Shown here piece by piece: positions 1 through 9,101 of a stretch of 29,735 nucleotides of DNA (position 1 is the first letter of the stretch; every line of letters starts with the position of its first letter). Below the pieces are notes generated by a model, which was given only the letters and a program-made list of their open reading frames with translations, was not told where the DNA came from and made no database searches. A program made the translations under genes and the position numbers. Where the stretch lies: NCBI GenBank assembly GCA_963922315.1, contig CAWUID010000026.1, positions 1-29,735 of the forward strand, given 5' to 3'. The DNA is from JAHDBG01 sp963922315 (GTDB lineage Bacteria > Pseudomonadota > Gammaproteobacteria > Chromatiales > Chromatiaceae).

Positions 1-7
1 CTATCTT

Positions 8-325
8 TTATAATGTTATCAAATACTTGTTACTTTTTAAGCAGGCTCTAAATATCCAGGCGGTTGTTCCGGGGCGTCGTGCAAACAGTACTAACTGACC
101 GGATGCCGGGTGACAGGCGATGCCGTGACCTCGTTCCGGCAGCCGGTGTTGTTGCAGCAGTTTGCCCGTTGCATCCAGCCAGGCAATGCCATATTGGTGT
201 TGGCGGTTTTTATAAGCGCTGGCATATATCGCCTGATGGGTTCGGGCACTGACACGCGGCATAATAGCCCCAGCGCAGAATATGGCACCTGCTGCGGCAA
301 TAAATTGTCGCCGACTGAGTGACAT
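8..325 (-). pseudogene. DUF1513 family Tat-exported protein, 3' truncated
   Basis: The N-terminus reads MSLSRRQFIAAAGAIFCAGA, a twin-arginine signal (SRRQF then a hydrophobic stretch), followed by the start of a DUF1513 domain (HGIACHP, LFARRPGTTAW). Family members are usually about 350 residues; this frame ends after about 105. From roughly position 55 leftwards the DNA turns AT-rich and the protein no longer resembles the family, so the gene appears to be cut by an insertion or rearrangement. I chose the ATG at 325, four bases after the upstream stop; a GTG at 337 would add four residues and overlap that gene. DUF1513 genes commonly follow imelysin genes in iron-related periplasmic operons, as here. 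Its function is unknown. Confidence 0.65.
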
Positions 326-329
326 GAAC

Positions 330-1403
330 CTAGTCACCGTCGCCGAATGAAAAACCCGCCATCAGCCCGAGCCGTGGTGCCAGTTCATGATTCAGACGGT
401 TGATCAGAAATTGCAGGTTACGCTGCAATTGTAATAACTGGTCGCGTTGCGCCGGATTGCTGAGTAATGTTGCCACAGGCGTTGCGGATAAGGCGTGAGC
501 TACACGGATAGATTGCGCAAATTCAAACTGAATATTGTTTGCCAGTTGACGCATATCCGGAGGTAACAACATCGTGATCTGGCTCTGTTCAAATAACCGT
601 TGCAGCCCGGTCAGTCCATCGGTGATCAGCGCTAAAGTCGCCTGTGAACGCCAGAGTGGCGCAGATTTCGGACGATCCTGCTGCGGTGTAGCGCGCAGAA
701 AAGCCTGCAACCGGGTATCTCGTATCGCTTCCAGGCCATGTATCAGCAGGCCGATGAAACGATTCATTGCTGCCTGGTCGGTCCGAAACAGCGGATTGGT
801 AGCCGTCGGATGCAGCCAGTCTGCTCTCAGAGTTGCATTCTGCTGCCAGTCTGTATGTAAATGTGTTGCTATTTGGTATAAATTCTGACTGATGCTGCCG
901 GCCAGTCGGCAGCGATAGCCACCTTGGGTTTGTAATGTGTCTGCACCTGTGCCGAACAGCAGATAATCCAGAGCACCTATACCTTGCAATGCAATACTTT
1001 GCTGTGGCAGATGGTGGGGATCCAGTAAAGCCGAATCTTGCCGGATCAGTGCTGCCTGTACCTGGCGGAGACCGATGCTCTTCCGGTCCGGAAAAAAGAA
1101 AAAGCGTTCCACTCGGTGTGCTTCCATCACTGGCCCCAACCGAAACCATTCAACACCAGACCAGGCTTGTACTGTGGTCTGAAAAGCTTGCTGTGCGGCC
1201 ATCAGATGTTTGCCAGATGGATCATCACACAGAGTGTCAATCTGTTGCTGTAACAACCCGGTAGCCTGCGTCAGCTCAGCATAAGCAGGCACAATGTAAT
1301 GTGTCAGAGTATTCTGTAAAACAGACTGATAACGGGTATCGGCGATACTCAGCCCGGACCAGAACAGCAGGCAGCAAATTAGCTGAAGCCATAAACGTGT
1401 CAT
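330..1403 (-). CDS. imelysin-like periplasmic protein
   Basis: This is a 357-residue secreted protein with a signal peptide at residues 1-21 (cleavage likely after SIA). The imelysin (M75-like) fold is suggested by WFRLGPVMEAHRVERFFFFP near 86-105 and GIGALDYLLFGTG near 141-153, plus two helical halves. Family members are periplasmic and usually sit in iron-regulated loci with a di-haem oxidoreductase, a second imelysin and DUF1513; only the DUF1513 neighbour is seen here. The GxHxxE motif of classical imelysins reads G-I-G-A-L-D, so the His and Glu are replaced; a peptidase activity should not be assumed. The stop is TAG at 330-332 and the next gene starts at once, so the two form one transcript. 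Confidence 0.85.
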   Translation of the reverse strand: MTRLWLQLICCLLFWSGLSIADTRYQSVLQNTLTHYIVPAYAELTQATGLLQQQIDTLCDDPSGKHLMAAQQAFQTTVQAWSGVEWFRLGPVMEAHRVERFFFFPDRKSIGLRQVQAALIRQDSALLDPHHLPQQSIALQGIGALDYLLFGTGADTLQTQGGYRCRLAGSISQNLYQIATHLHTDWQQNATLRADWLHPTATNPLFRTDQAAMNRFIGLLIHGLEAIRDTRLQAFLRATPQQDRPKSAPLWRSQATLALITDGLTGLQRLFEQSQITMLLPPDMRQLANNIQFEFAQSIRVAHALSATPVATLLSNPAQRDQLLQLQRNLQFLINRLNHELAPRLGLMAGFSFGDGD

Positions 1404-1493
1404 ATCATTCCCCGACGGTAATGCAAATATAAAAATGATTCAGCATAAAAAAATCGGATCTCCGGAACAGACGAAAAACTACCATAAAGTCAG

Positions 1494-1512
1494 TCACTTT
1501 GCCACAAAGTGA
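1494..1512. promoter_or_regulatory. 8-bp inverted repeat, possible operator
   Basis: TCACTTTG (1494-1501), a CCA spacer and CAAAGTGA (1505-1512) form a perfect 8-bp inverted repeat. It lies in the 172-bp gap between the divergent imelysin and ATPase genes. It could be an operator for either gene or a small hairpin; no regulator is identified. A second, weaker inverted repeat (ATGCCT 1542-1547 with AGGCAT 1557-1562) lies just before the ATPase start codon. Confidence 0.35.
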
Positions 1513-1575
1513 ACCACTCTATGGCTGATTCCAGGCTCCCGATGCCTGTCATGCCGAGGCATTCAGAAATACACC

Positions 1576-3171
1576 ATGACATCTTTATTTTTTAATAATG
1601 CCGGGCCCTCGGTGCCGGAGCTGAATTATATGATTGATCCGCTAATGCGGCTCAATCTGTCCAACATAGAACGGTTGATCGCACAACAGCGCTACTTTGT
1701 GCTGCATGCACCGCGTCAGACTGGCAAAACCACCTGTTTGCTGGCCTTGATGGCCCATCTGAATGCACAGGGTAATTACCGGGTGCTGTATGCGAATATC
1801 GAAGCAGCCCAGGCATTACGTGAAGATGTGCCGCAAGCGATACGGACCGTCTGTTCAGTGATCGCACACCATGCTAAAACTTATCTCCAGGACACCCGCC
1901 TGATTACCTGTCTCAAAGACCAGGCTGCTGATAATCCAGGTGATGCTCTGACCAAACTACTGGCCTGGTGGACAGAGATAAGTGATAAACCAACTGTGTT
2001 GTTTCTGGACGAAATTGACGCCTTAGTTGGCGATACCCTGATTTCAGTGCTGCGTCAGATCCGGGGTGGCTACGCGCAACGTCCGGCGGCGTTTCCGATT
2101 TCCATTATCCTGTGCGGCGTACGCGATGTATGTGACTACCGGATCCAGACCAGTGGTAAAGACATCATCACCGGCGGCTCCGCATTCAATATCAAGACTA
2201 CCTCACTCCGTTTAGGTAACTTTACTCAGCAAGAAGTTGAAGCCCTCTGGCAACAGCACACACAGGAGACCGGGCAGGTTTTTGCAGAGGCGATCTTTCC
2301 GGAACTCTGGGCCGACACCCGGGGACAACCCTGGTTAGTGAATGCGCTGGCCTGGGAGCTGACCGAACAAATGCCGCACTTAGCAAACCGGCAGGTTGCA
2401 GTGACGTTAGAAGATTACCGGGTTGCCCGGGAGAAATTGATCCAATCCCGTACAACCCACCTGGATCAACTGACCGATAAGTTGAAAGAGCCACGCGTGC
2501 ATCGTGTTATGGCGGCTATCCTATCCGGTGTGGATGATGAAACAGATATCCCGACGGATGATATTCAGTATGTCGCTGATCTGGGGCTCATCACAGCTCA
2601 GCCAGACACACAGATCACCAATCGCATTTATCAGGAAGTGATCCCGCGTGAACTGATCTGGTCAAAACAAACACGGATTACCCACCAGCAACACTGGTAT
2701 CTGACATCAGAACGGCGACTGGATATGCTGCAACTGCTACAGGCATTCCAGCAATTCTTTCGCGAACATAGCGATGCCTGGATCCAACAGTTCGACTACA
2801 AAGAAGCCGGACCACAACTGCTATTGCAAGCGTTTCTGCAACGGATCGTGAATGGGGGTGGGCGGATCAGCCGCGAGTATGGACTCGGTCGCAAACGCAC
2901 TGATCTGTATATTGAATGGCCAGTGGACGAACGGGCAGGCTTCCATGGCGAAATACAGCGGATCGTGCTGGAACTGAAGCTCCGGTATGGCTCGCTGGAA
3001 GCAACGCTCGCAGATGGACTACCACAAACCGCAGACTATGCTGAGCGATGCGGGGCAGATGAAGCCCATTTGCTGATTTTTGATCGTCGCCCATCTGTCT
3101 CATGGGAAGACAAAATCTGGCATGATACCGCTCATCAGAATAACCATGCTATCACCCTCTGGGGCTTGTGA
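1576..3171 (+). CDS. AAA ATPase with C-terminal PD-(D/E)XK nuclease-like domain
   Basis: The protein has 531 residues. An N-terminal P-loop ATPase domain shows Walker A APRQTGKT (45-52), Walker B VLFLDEID (141-148) and a sensor-like strand SIILCGVRD near 177-185. The C-terminus carries a PD-(D/E)XK-type core: D443 in RTDLYI, E466-L-K468 in VLELKLRYG, and Q484 with QTADY. This matches the family of AAA-ATPase-like proteins joined to a DUF1703-like nuclease module, common as single accessory genes in bacteria and of unknown function. It stands alone: divergent from the imelysin gene and 139 bp before aceE, with no obvious terminator after it. ATG 1576 has only a poor ribosome site. Defence or DNA repair are possible roles, but nothing in the context shows either. 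Confidence 0.8.
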   Translation: MTSLFFNNAGPSVPELNYMIDPLMRLNLSNIERLIAQQRYFVLHAPRQTGKTTCLLALMAHLNAQGNYRVLYANIEAAQALREDVPQAIRTVCSVIAHHAKTYLQDTRLITCLKDQAADNPGDALTKLLAWWTEISDKPTVLFLDEIDALVGDTLISVLRQIRGGYAQRPAAFPISIILCGVRDVCDYRIQTSGKDIITGGSAFNIKTTSLRLGNFTQQEVEALWQQHTQETGQVFAEAIFPELWADTRGQPWLVNALAWELTEQMPHLANRQVAVTLEDYRVAREKLIQSRTTHLDQLTDKLKEPRVHRVMAAILSGVDDETDIPTDDIQYVADLGLITAQPDTQITNRIYQEVIPRELIWSKQTRITHQQHWYLTSERRLDMLQLLQAFQQFFREHSDAWIQQFDYKEAGPQLLLQAFLQRIVNGGGRISREYGLGRKRTDLYIEWPVDERAGFHGEIQRIVLELKLRYGSLEATLADGLPQTADYAERCGADEAHLLIFDRRPSVSWEDKIWHDTAHQNNHAITLWGL

Positions 3172-3244
3172 CGCCGGATGTTGGCTGGCTCTGGTAAAAT
3201 TCAGGCTCGTAATTCTGGTAAAAATCTGTTTGAATAACCGGTTA

Positions 3245-3272
3245 GCTTACACACAAGTCATGTCGTGTAAGC
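3245..3272. promoter_or_regulatory. inverted repeat in the aceE leader or promoter region
   Basis: GCTTACAC (3245-3252) and GTGTAAGC (3265-3272) are perfect 8-bp arms around a 12-bp spacer, ending 38 bp before the aceE start. The spacing suits a dimeric operator. It does not match the PdhR box of Escherichia coli (ATTGGT-N3-ACCAAT), and no pdhR gene is present upstream. I see no convincing -35/-10 pair in this 139-bp gap. Confidence 0.35.
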
Positions 3273-3310
3273 ACCAATATCAACTTTGTCATTGTTAATG
3301 TGGATAGCTC

Positions 3311-5977
3311 ATGACGCATGAACCCGATCAGGATCCGACTGAAACTCAGGAATGGCTGGATGCGCTGGATGCTGTATTAGCCCATGAAGGCCCGGAGCGG
3401 GCACATTACCTGCTGGAATCGCTTATCCGGCGTGCGCAGTGTGGTGGGGTTCGTTTACCCTACACGGCAAATACCGCTTATCTGAATACCTTGACCCCGG
3501 CAGAACAACGACCCTACCCGGGCAATCAGGCGCTGGAATCGCGTTTGCGGGCGATTATTCGCTGGAATGCGATGGCGATGGTCGTACACGCAAATCGCAA
3601 ATCATCTGAGCTGGGCGGCCATATCGCCAGTTTTGCGTCGGTGGCAACTTTGTTTGATGTCGGGTTTAATCACTTTTTCCGGGCAACTGATGCGGAGCGA
3701 GAAGGAGACCTGGTCTTTTTTCAAGGGCATTCTGCACCTGGTGTGTATTCCCGTGCCTATCTGGAAGGCCGTCTGACTGAAGAACATCTGGAAAAATTCC
3801 GTCAGGAAGTGGATGGCGGCGGGCTATCTTCTTATCCGCATCCCTGGCTGATGCCGGATTTCTGGCAGTTTCCGACCGTCTCTATGGGTTTAGGGCCGAT
3901 CATGGCGATCTACCAGGCGCGCTTTATGCGTTATCTGCAGGATCGACAACTGATTCAGAATGCGACAGAACGCAAAGTCTGGGCATTTCTGGGTGATGGC
4001 GAAGTAGACGAACCCGAATCACTCGGGGCAATTTCACTGGCGGCACGTGAGCGGCTGGATAACCTGGTGTTTGTGGTCAATTGCAACCTGCAGCGACTGG
4101 ATGGGCCGGTACGTGGTAATGGCAAGATTATTCAGGAACTGGAGGCCGTCTTCCGGGGCGCCGGTTGGAATGTGTTGAAAGTAATCTGGGGTAGTTCCTG
4201 GGATCCGCTGCTGGAACGTGACCAGGACGGTATTTTGCTGAAGCGGATGCAGGAAGCGGTCGACGGCGATTATCAGGCATACAAAGCGAATAATGGTGCC
4301 TATATACGTGAACACTTCTTCGGCAAATATCCGGAACTGGCTGCCATGGTGCAGAACCTGTCCGATGAAGATATCTGGCGATTGCAACGTGGTGGGCATG
4401 ATCCGCTGAAAATCTACGCAGCGTATGCTGAGGCGATGGCGCATACCGGACAGCCTACTGTCATCCTGGCAAAGACAGTTAAAGGCTATGGTATGGGTGA
4501 TGCGGGAGAAGGGCAGAACATTACCCACTCGCAGAAAAAGATGGGTACCGAGGCGCTGAAGTCGTTTCGTGACCGGTTCAGCATTCCGATACCGGATGAC
4601 AAAATTGCTTCGGCACCCTATTACAAACCGGCACCGGACAGCCCGGAGATGCAATATCTGCATGACCGGCGCAAAGCGCTGGGTGGCTATCTACCGAGTC
4701 GGCGGCGCGTGGCGAACACCTTGCCAATTCCGGCACTGGATGCGTTTAAAGCACTGCTCGGCGGTAGTGGCGAACGTGAAATGTCTACCACCATGGCGTT
4801 TGTCCGCTTCCTCGGCTTGTTACTGCGTGACAAACAGGTTGCGCCTTACGTCGTGCCGATTGTGCCGGACGAAGCGCGCACCTTCGGCATGGAAGGCTTG
4901 TTCCGGCAGATTGGTATCTACTCTTCGGTCGGGCAGCTATATACCCCGGTCGATTCCGATCAGGTGATGTATTACCGCGAAGCCCAGCAGGGACAAGTTT
5001 TACAGGAAGGAATCAACGAAGCAGGTGCCATGTCCTCCTGGATCGCGGCAGCGACGGCGTACAGCAATCATGGCGTCAGCATGATCCCGTTCTACATCTA
5101 TTATTCAATGTTCGGCTTCCAGCGGATCGGCGATCTGGCCTGGGCAGCGGGCGACATGCAGGCAAGAGGCTTTCTGCTCGGTGGTACTGCCGGTCGCACC
5201 ACGCTGGCGGGTGAAGGGCTGCAACATCAGGACGGACATAGCCACCTGATGGCGAACACCATTCCGAACTGCCGGGCATATGATCCGACCTTTGCCTACG
5301 AGCTGGCGGTGATTCTGCAGCGCGGGATGCAAGAAATGTATGTGGAGCAGCAAAACCTGTTCTATTACGTTACCGTGATGAACGAAAATTATCCACAACC
5401 AGCGATGCCGGAAGGCGATGATATTGTTGCGGGTATTCTGCGGGGTATCTATCCATACCAGCAGGGTGGGCAGCATAAACTGCGGGTACAGTTGCTGGGT
5501 TCCGGCACGATATTGCGTGAAGTGATCGCAGCCGCTGAACTGCTGGAGCAGGACTGGCAGGTATCCGCCGATGTGTGGAGTGTGACCAGCTTTAACGAAC
5601 TGCAACGCGATGGCATTGATGCAGAACGCTGGAACCGGCTGCATCCGACCGAAACACCGAAGACCAGCTATGTCACCCAAGTGCTGGCAGATACCACTGG
5701 CCCGGTGATAGCGGCAACCGATTACATCCGCACCTTTGCCGAACAAATTCGCCCCTATCTTGTGGGCAAAGACTATGTCACCCTGGGCACGGATGGGTTT
5801 GGTCGTTCAGACCTGCGCAGCCAGTTGCGCAAACATTTTGAGGTCAACCGCTACTATGTAGTCGTTGCTGCCCTGCATGCATTGGCACAACGGGGTGAAA
5901 TGGATGCTGAGACGGTAGCGAAGGCCATCGCGACTTACTCAATAGATGCGGACAAACCGAATCCGATCAGCGTATAA
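3311..5977 (+). CDS. aceE: pyruvate dehydrogenase E1 component (homodimeric type)
   Basis: The 888-residue protein is almost the same length as E. coli AceE (887). It decarboxylates pyruvate with thiamine diphosphate and passes the acetyl group to the lipoyl arms of AceF. Diagnostic stretches are the thiamine/Mg motif GDGEVDEPES (from about residue 228), VVNCNLQRLDGPVRGN, VKGYGMGDAGEGQNITH and, in the C-terminal half, TTLAGEGLQHQDGHS. Both transketolase-like domains and the C-terminal domain are complete. The ribosome site before ATG 3311 (gtggatagctc) is weak. It is the first gene of aceE-aceF-lpd, with 26 bp to the next start, so the three products should be made together. Confidence 0.98.
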   Translation: MTHEPDQDPTETQEWLDALDAVLAHEGPERAHYLLESLIRRAQCGGVRLPYTANTAYLNTLTPAEQRPYPGNQALESRLRAIIRWNAMAMVVHANRKSSELGGHIASFASVATLFDVGFNHFFRATDAEREGDLVFFQGHSAPGVYSRAYLEGRLTEEHLEKFRQEVDGGGLSSYPHPWLMPDFWQFPTVSMGLGPIMAIYQARFMRYLQDRQLIQNATERKVWAFLGDGEVDEPESLGAISLAARERLDNLVFVVNCNLQRLDGPVRGNGKIIQELEAVFRGAGWNVLKVIWGSSWDPLLERDQDGILLKRMQEAVDGDYQAYKANNGAYIREHFFGKYPELAAMVQNLSDEDIWRLQRGGHDPLKIYAAYAEAMAHTGQPTVILAKTVKGYGMGDAGEGQNITHSQKKMGTEALKSFRDRFSIPIPDDKIASAPYYKPAPDSPEMQYLHDRRKALGGYLPSRRRVANTLPIPALDAFKALLGGSGEREMSTTMAFVRFLGLLLRDKQVAPYVVPIVPDEARTFGMEGLFRQIGIYSSVGQLYTPVDSDQVMYYREAQQGQVLQEGINEAGAMSSWIAAATAYSNHGVSMIPFYIYYSMFGFQRIGDLAWAAGDMQARGFLLGGTAGRTTLAGEGLQHQDGHSHLMANTIPNCRAYDPTFAYELAVILQRGMQEMYVEQQNLFYYVTVMNENYPQPAMPEGDDIVAGILRGIYPYQQGGQHKLRVQLLGSGTILREVIAAAELLEQDWQVSADVWSVTSFNELQRDGIDAERWNRLHPTETPKTSYVTQVLADTTGPVIAATDYIRTFAEQIRPYLVGKDYVTLGTDGFGRSDLRSQLRKHFEVNRYYVVVAALHALAQRGEMDAETVAKAIATYSIDADKPNPISV

Positions 5978-6003
5978 CGTCGCTATCTCAAAGGAGAAAC
6001 TGC

Positions 6004-7629
6004 GTGGGACAACAGATCACAGTCACCCTGCCGGATATCGGCGACTTTAAAGATGTTGAAATTGTCGAGCTACTGGTAAGTGCCGGTGACCAGATTGCAG
6101 CCGAAGATTCTGTGCTGACCCTGGAGACGGATAAGGCGACGATGGAAATACCCAGCCCGCAGGCGGGAACCATCGCAAAACTGCTGGTGCAGGTCGGTGA
6201 TACAGTCAACCAAGGCGATCAGATATTGGTACTGGAGACAGCATCCTCGGTGGCAGAGGCAGAGCCGACCCCAAAAGAAGCCGTACCAGAGCCGGAAGCT
6301 CAAGCTCCGGCGGTGACAGAATCGACACCCGTTGCCACGGTTGCCACCAGCACTGCAGAGCAGCCGATTCATATCCCGGACATTGGCGATTTCAAAGACG
6401 TTGAAGTCGTCGAAGTATTGGTCAGTGTGTGCGATACCATTGCAGAAGAAGATGCCCTGCTCACCCTGGAAACCGATAAGGCGACGATGGAAATACCGGC
6501 ACCCTGTGCCGGAACGATACAAACCCTGGAAATTCAGGTGGGTGACCGGGTCAATCAGGGCGATCTGATTGGTATGGTGCAAACTGATGCTGCACCTTCT
6601 GCTGCGCCTGAGCCTGCTGCAGCGGCGGCAGCAGCGAATGTACCAGCCGCCAAGGTGCCCCAAGCGTCTGCTACACCGTCAGCGCCACCTGCTGCATCAG
6701 TACCCGCTACACCGGACGATCAGGCAAAACCCCATGCTGCACCGGGCGTAAGGCGGTTTGCGCGTGAGTTGGGTGTAGCCCTGCACCAGGTGACCGGCAC
6801 CGGGCGCAAAGGTCGCATCCTGAAAAGCGATGTGCAGAACCATGTGAAACAAGCACTGGCAGATAAACCCAAAACAGCAGCCAGCGGTGCTTTCAGTCTG
6901 CCAGCGGCACCGGAAGTTGATTACAGTCATTGGGGAGAAGTAGAGCGTAAACCACTCAGCCGGATCAAAAAAATCAGTGGCCAACACCTGCACAAGGCCT
7001 GGCTGGGCATCCCGCATGTCACTCAGTTTGACGAAGCGGATATCACCGAACTGGAAGCCTTCCGCAAAGCACAGAAAAAGACCGCCGAAAAACAGGATAT
7101 CAAGCTGACCTTCATGCCTTTCCTGATGAAGGCACTGGCGGCAGCGCTGGTACGTTATCCGCAATTTAATGCCTCATTATCGGCGGATGGCGGTGAGCTG
7201 ATTTACAAACAGTATTGTCACCTCGGTGTGGCAGTGGATACGCCGAAAGGCCTGATGGTGCCGGTAATCCGGGATGTTGATCAGAAAGGGGTGTTTGATC
7301 TGGCACGTGACCTGATGACGATCAGTGACAAAGCGCGTAAGGGTGCCCTGGCTGCGCAGGATATGCAGGGTGGTTGTTTATCAATCTCCAGTCTGGGTGG
7401 TATTGGTGGGACGCAATTCACTCCGATTGTGAATTCACCTGAAGTAGCGATCCTGGGTGTCTCGCGGGCGGCGATGCAACCGAAATGGGATGGTGAGACG
7501 TTTGTGCCGCGCCTGATGATGCCGTTCAGCCTGTCATACGATCACCGGGTGATAGATGGTGCCGAAGGGGTACGTTTCACGACTTATTTAGCCAGCCTGC
7601 TGAGTGACATTCGCCAGCTTGTTTTATAG
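6004..7629 (+). CDS. aceF: dihydrolipoyllysine acetyltransferase, pyruvate dehydrogenase E2
   Basis: This 541-residue core subunit moves acetyl groups from E1 to coenzyme A. It has two lipoyl domains, each with ETDKATMEIP and the lipoylated lysine at K44 and K159, joined by Ala/Pro-rich linkers. A peripheral subunit-binding domain follows near 243-280 (VRRFARELGV to GRILKSDV), then the catalytic domain ending in SYDHRVIDGAEG with H514 and D518. E. coli AceF has three lipoyl domains; two is common in other gammaproteobacteria. The start is GTG 6004 with a strong AAGGAG at 5991-5996; there is no better ATG. The second lipoyl domain has a Cys in its loop (SVCDT) where Gly is usual. Confidence 0.98.
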   Translation: MGQQITVTLPDIGDFKDVEIVELLVSAGDQIAAEDSVLTLETDKATMEIPSPQAGTIAKLLVQVGDTVNQGDQILVLETASSVAEAEPTPKEAVPEPEAQAPAVTESTPVATVATSTAEQPIHIPDIGDFKDVEVVEVLVSVCDTIAEEDALLTLETDKATMEIPAPCAGTIQTLEIQVGDRVNQGDLIGMVQTDAAPSAAPEPAAAAAAANVPAAKVPQASATPSAPPAASVPATPDDQAKPHAAPGVRRFARELGVALHQVTGTGRKGRILKSDVQNHVKQALADKPKTAASGAFSLPAAPEVDYSHWGEVERKPLSRIKKISGQHLHKAWLGIPHVTQFDEADITELEAFRKAQKKTAEKQDIKLTFMPFLMKALAAALVRYPQFNASLSADGGELIYKQYCHLGVAVDTPKGLMVPVIRDVDQKGVFDLARDLMTISDKARKGALAAQDMQGGCLSISSLGGIGGTQFTPIVNSPEVAILGVSRAAMQPKWDGETFVPRLMMPFSLSYDHRVIDGAEGVRFTTYLASLLSDIRQLVL

Positions 7630-7644
7630 TTATTCAGGAAAAAC

Positions 7645-9069
7645 ATGATGAGTCAGGATATACAAACTCAGGTCGTGGTACTTGGCGCCGGACCAGGCGG
7701 CTATAGTGCGGCCTTTCGGGCAGCAGACCTGGGGCAAAGTGTGGTATTGATAGAGCGTTACCCGACCCTGGGCGGGGTCTGCCTGAACGTTGGTTGTATC
7801 CCTTCCAAAGCATTACTGCACACGGCAGAAGTGATCAACGAAGCTGCTGAGCTGGAAGTGATGGGAGTGAAATATCCGGCGCCGGAGATTGATCTGGATG
7901 CGATGCGGGTGGGGAAGGAGAAGGTGGTCGGGAAATTGACCGGCGGGCTGGCAGCCCTCGCGAAACAACGCAAGGTGCAGGTATTACAAGGCATCGGTCG
8001 GTTTGAGACTGATCATGTGATCCAGGTCACGGCAGAGGATGGCCAACAGACCCGGGTACAGTTTGAGCATTGCATCATTGCTGCCGGATCGCGTCCGGTA
8101 CAGATCCCGGTTTTTCCGAATGACGACCCGCGTCTGATAGATTCGACCGGAGCGCTGGAGCTGACCGATATTCCGGAGCGGATGCTGATTATCGGCGGTG
8201 GCATCATTGGTCTGGAAATGGCAACTGTATATGCAACGCTCGGCAGTCAGGTTGATATCGTCGAATTACAGCCTGGTCTGATGCCGGGATGTGATCGCGA
8301 TCTGGTCAAACCCTTGCAACAACGATTGCAGAAGCAGGTACAGCAGATCTGGCTGAATACCAAAGTCGATGGGATTAGTGCGCAGGACGACGGACTACAT
8401 GTCACCTTTGCCGGAGACAAGGCGCCGGAACCGCAGGTCTATGACCGGGTGCTGGTTTCCGTCGGGCGTACCCCGAATGGCAAACAGCTCAATGCTGAAG
8501 CAGCGGGCGTGCAGGTGGACGAGCGCGGTTATATTGCGGTAGATCAGCGGATGCGCACGAATGTGCCACATATCTATGCGATCGGCGATATCGTTGGCAA
8601 CCCGATGCTGGCGCACAAGGCGGTGCATGAAGGTCACGTGGCCGCAGAAGTGATTGCCGGGTTACCGTCCCTGTTTGATCCGCTGACGATTCCATCTGTC
8701 GCCTATACCGACCCCGAGGTTGCCTGGATGGGTCTGACTGAAACTGAAGCGAAAGAAAAAGGCATTGCGATTGAAAAAGGGGTCTTCCCCTGGGCGGCCT
8801 CCGGGCGTGCACTCGGCATTCATCGTTCCGAAGGACTGACTAAACTGATTTTTGATCCGGAAACAAAGCGCATTCTGGGAGCAGGCATCGTTGGTCGCAA
8901 TGCAGGCGAGCTGATCGGCGAGACAGTGCTGGCGCTGGAGATGGGTGCAGATGCAGAAGATATCGCCCTGACCATTCATCCGCATCCGACCCTGAACGAA
9001 TCCATCGGCATGGCGGCTGAAATGGCAGAGGGTACGATCACCGATCTGATGCCACCACGTCGCAAATAA
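7645..9069 (+). CDS. lpdA: dihydrolipoyl dehydrogenase (E3)
   Basis: The 474-residue flavoprotein re-oxidises the lipoyl arms of AceF with NAD+. Visible are the FAD-binding GAGPGGYSAAFRAA (from about 14), the redox pair in GGVCLNVGCIPSK (C46 and C51), the NAD-binding GGGIIGLEMATVYATLG, the second FAD motif YAIGDIVG, and the active-site HPHPTLNES (H445, H447) of the dimer partner. The start is one of two adjacent ATGs (7645 or 7648), 15 bp after aceF, with AGGAAA ahead. It closes the pyruvate dehydrogenase operon and probably also serves 2-oxoglutarate dehydrogenase. No hairpin terminator follows; the convergent higA stop is 32 bp away. Confidence 0.97.
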   Translation: MMSQDIQTQVVVLGAGPGGYSAAFRAADLGQSVVLIERYPTLGGVCLNVGCIPSKALLHTAEVINEAAELEVMGVKYPAPEIDLDAMRVGKEKVVGKLTGGLAALAKQRKVQVLQGIGRFETDHVIQVTAEDGQQTRVQFEHCIIAAGSRPVQIPVFPNDDPRLIDSTGALELTDIPERMLIIGGGIIGLEMATVYATLGSQVDIVELQPGLMPGCDRDLVKPLQQRLQKQVQQIWLNTKVDGISAQDDGLHVTFAGDKAPEPQVYDRVLVSVGRTPNGKQLNAEAAGVQVDERGYIAVDQRMRTNVPHIYAIGDIVGNPMLAHKAVHEGHVAAEVIAGLPSLFDPLTIPSVAYTDPEVAWMGLTETEAKEKGIAIEKGVFPWAASGRALGIHRSEGLTKLIFDPETKRILGAGIVGRNAGELIGETVLALEMGADAEDIALTIHPHPTLNESIGMAAEMAEGTITDLMPPRRK

Positions 9070-9101
9070 GGTTGCAGACGGGCCTGATGCTTTTGGGTCA
9101 C

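Noticed and set aside
1420..1445. Possible Fur box before the imelysin gene
   Set aside because: The best alignment to the 19-bp consensus has only about eight matches.
3172..3310. PdhR-type operator before aceE
   Set aside because: Only a single half-site (ACCAAT at 3272-3278) is present, without its mirror.
4034..5746. Long minus-strand frames (up to about 213 codons) inside aceE
   Set aside because: They are shadows of a well-supported gene in biased codon use.
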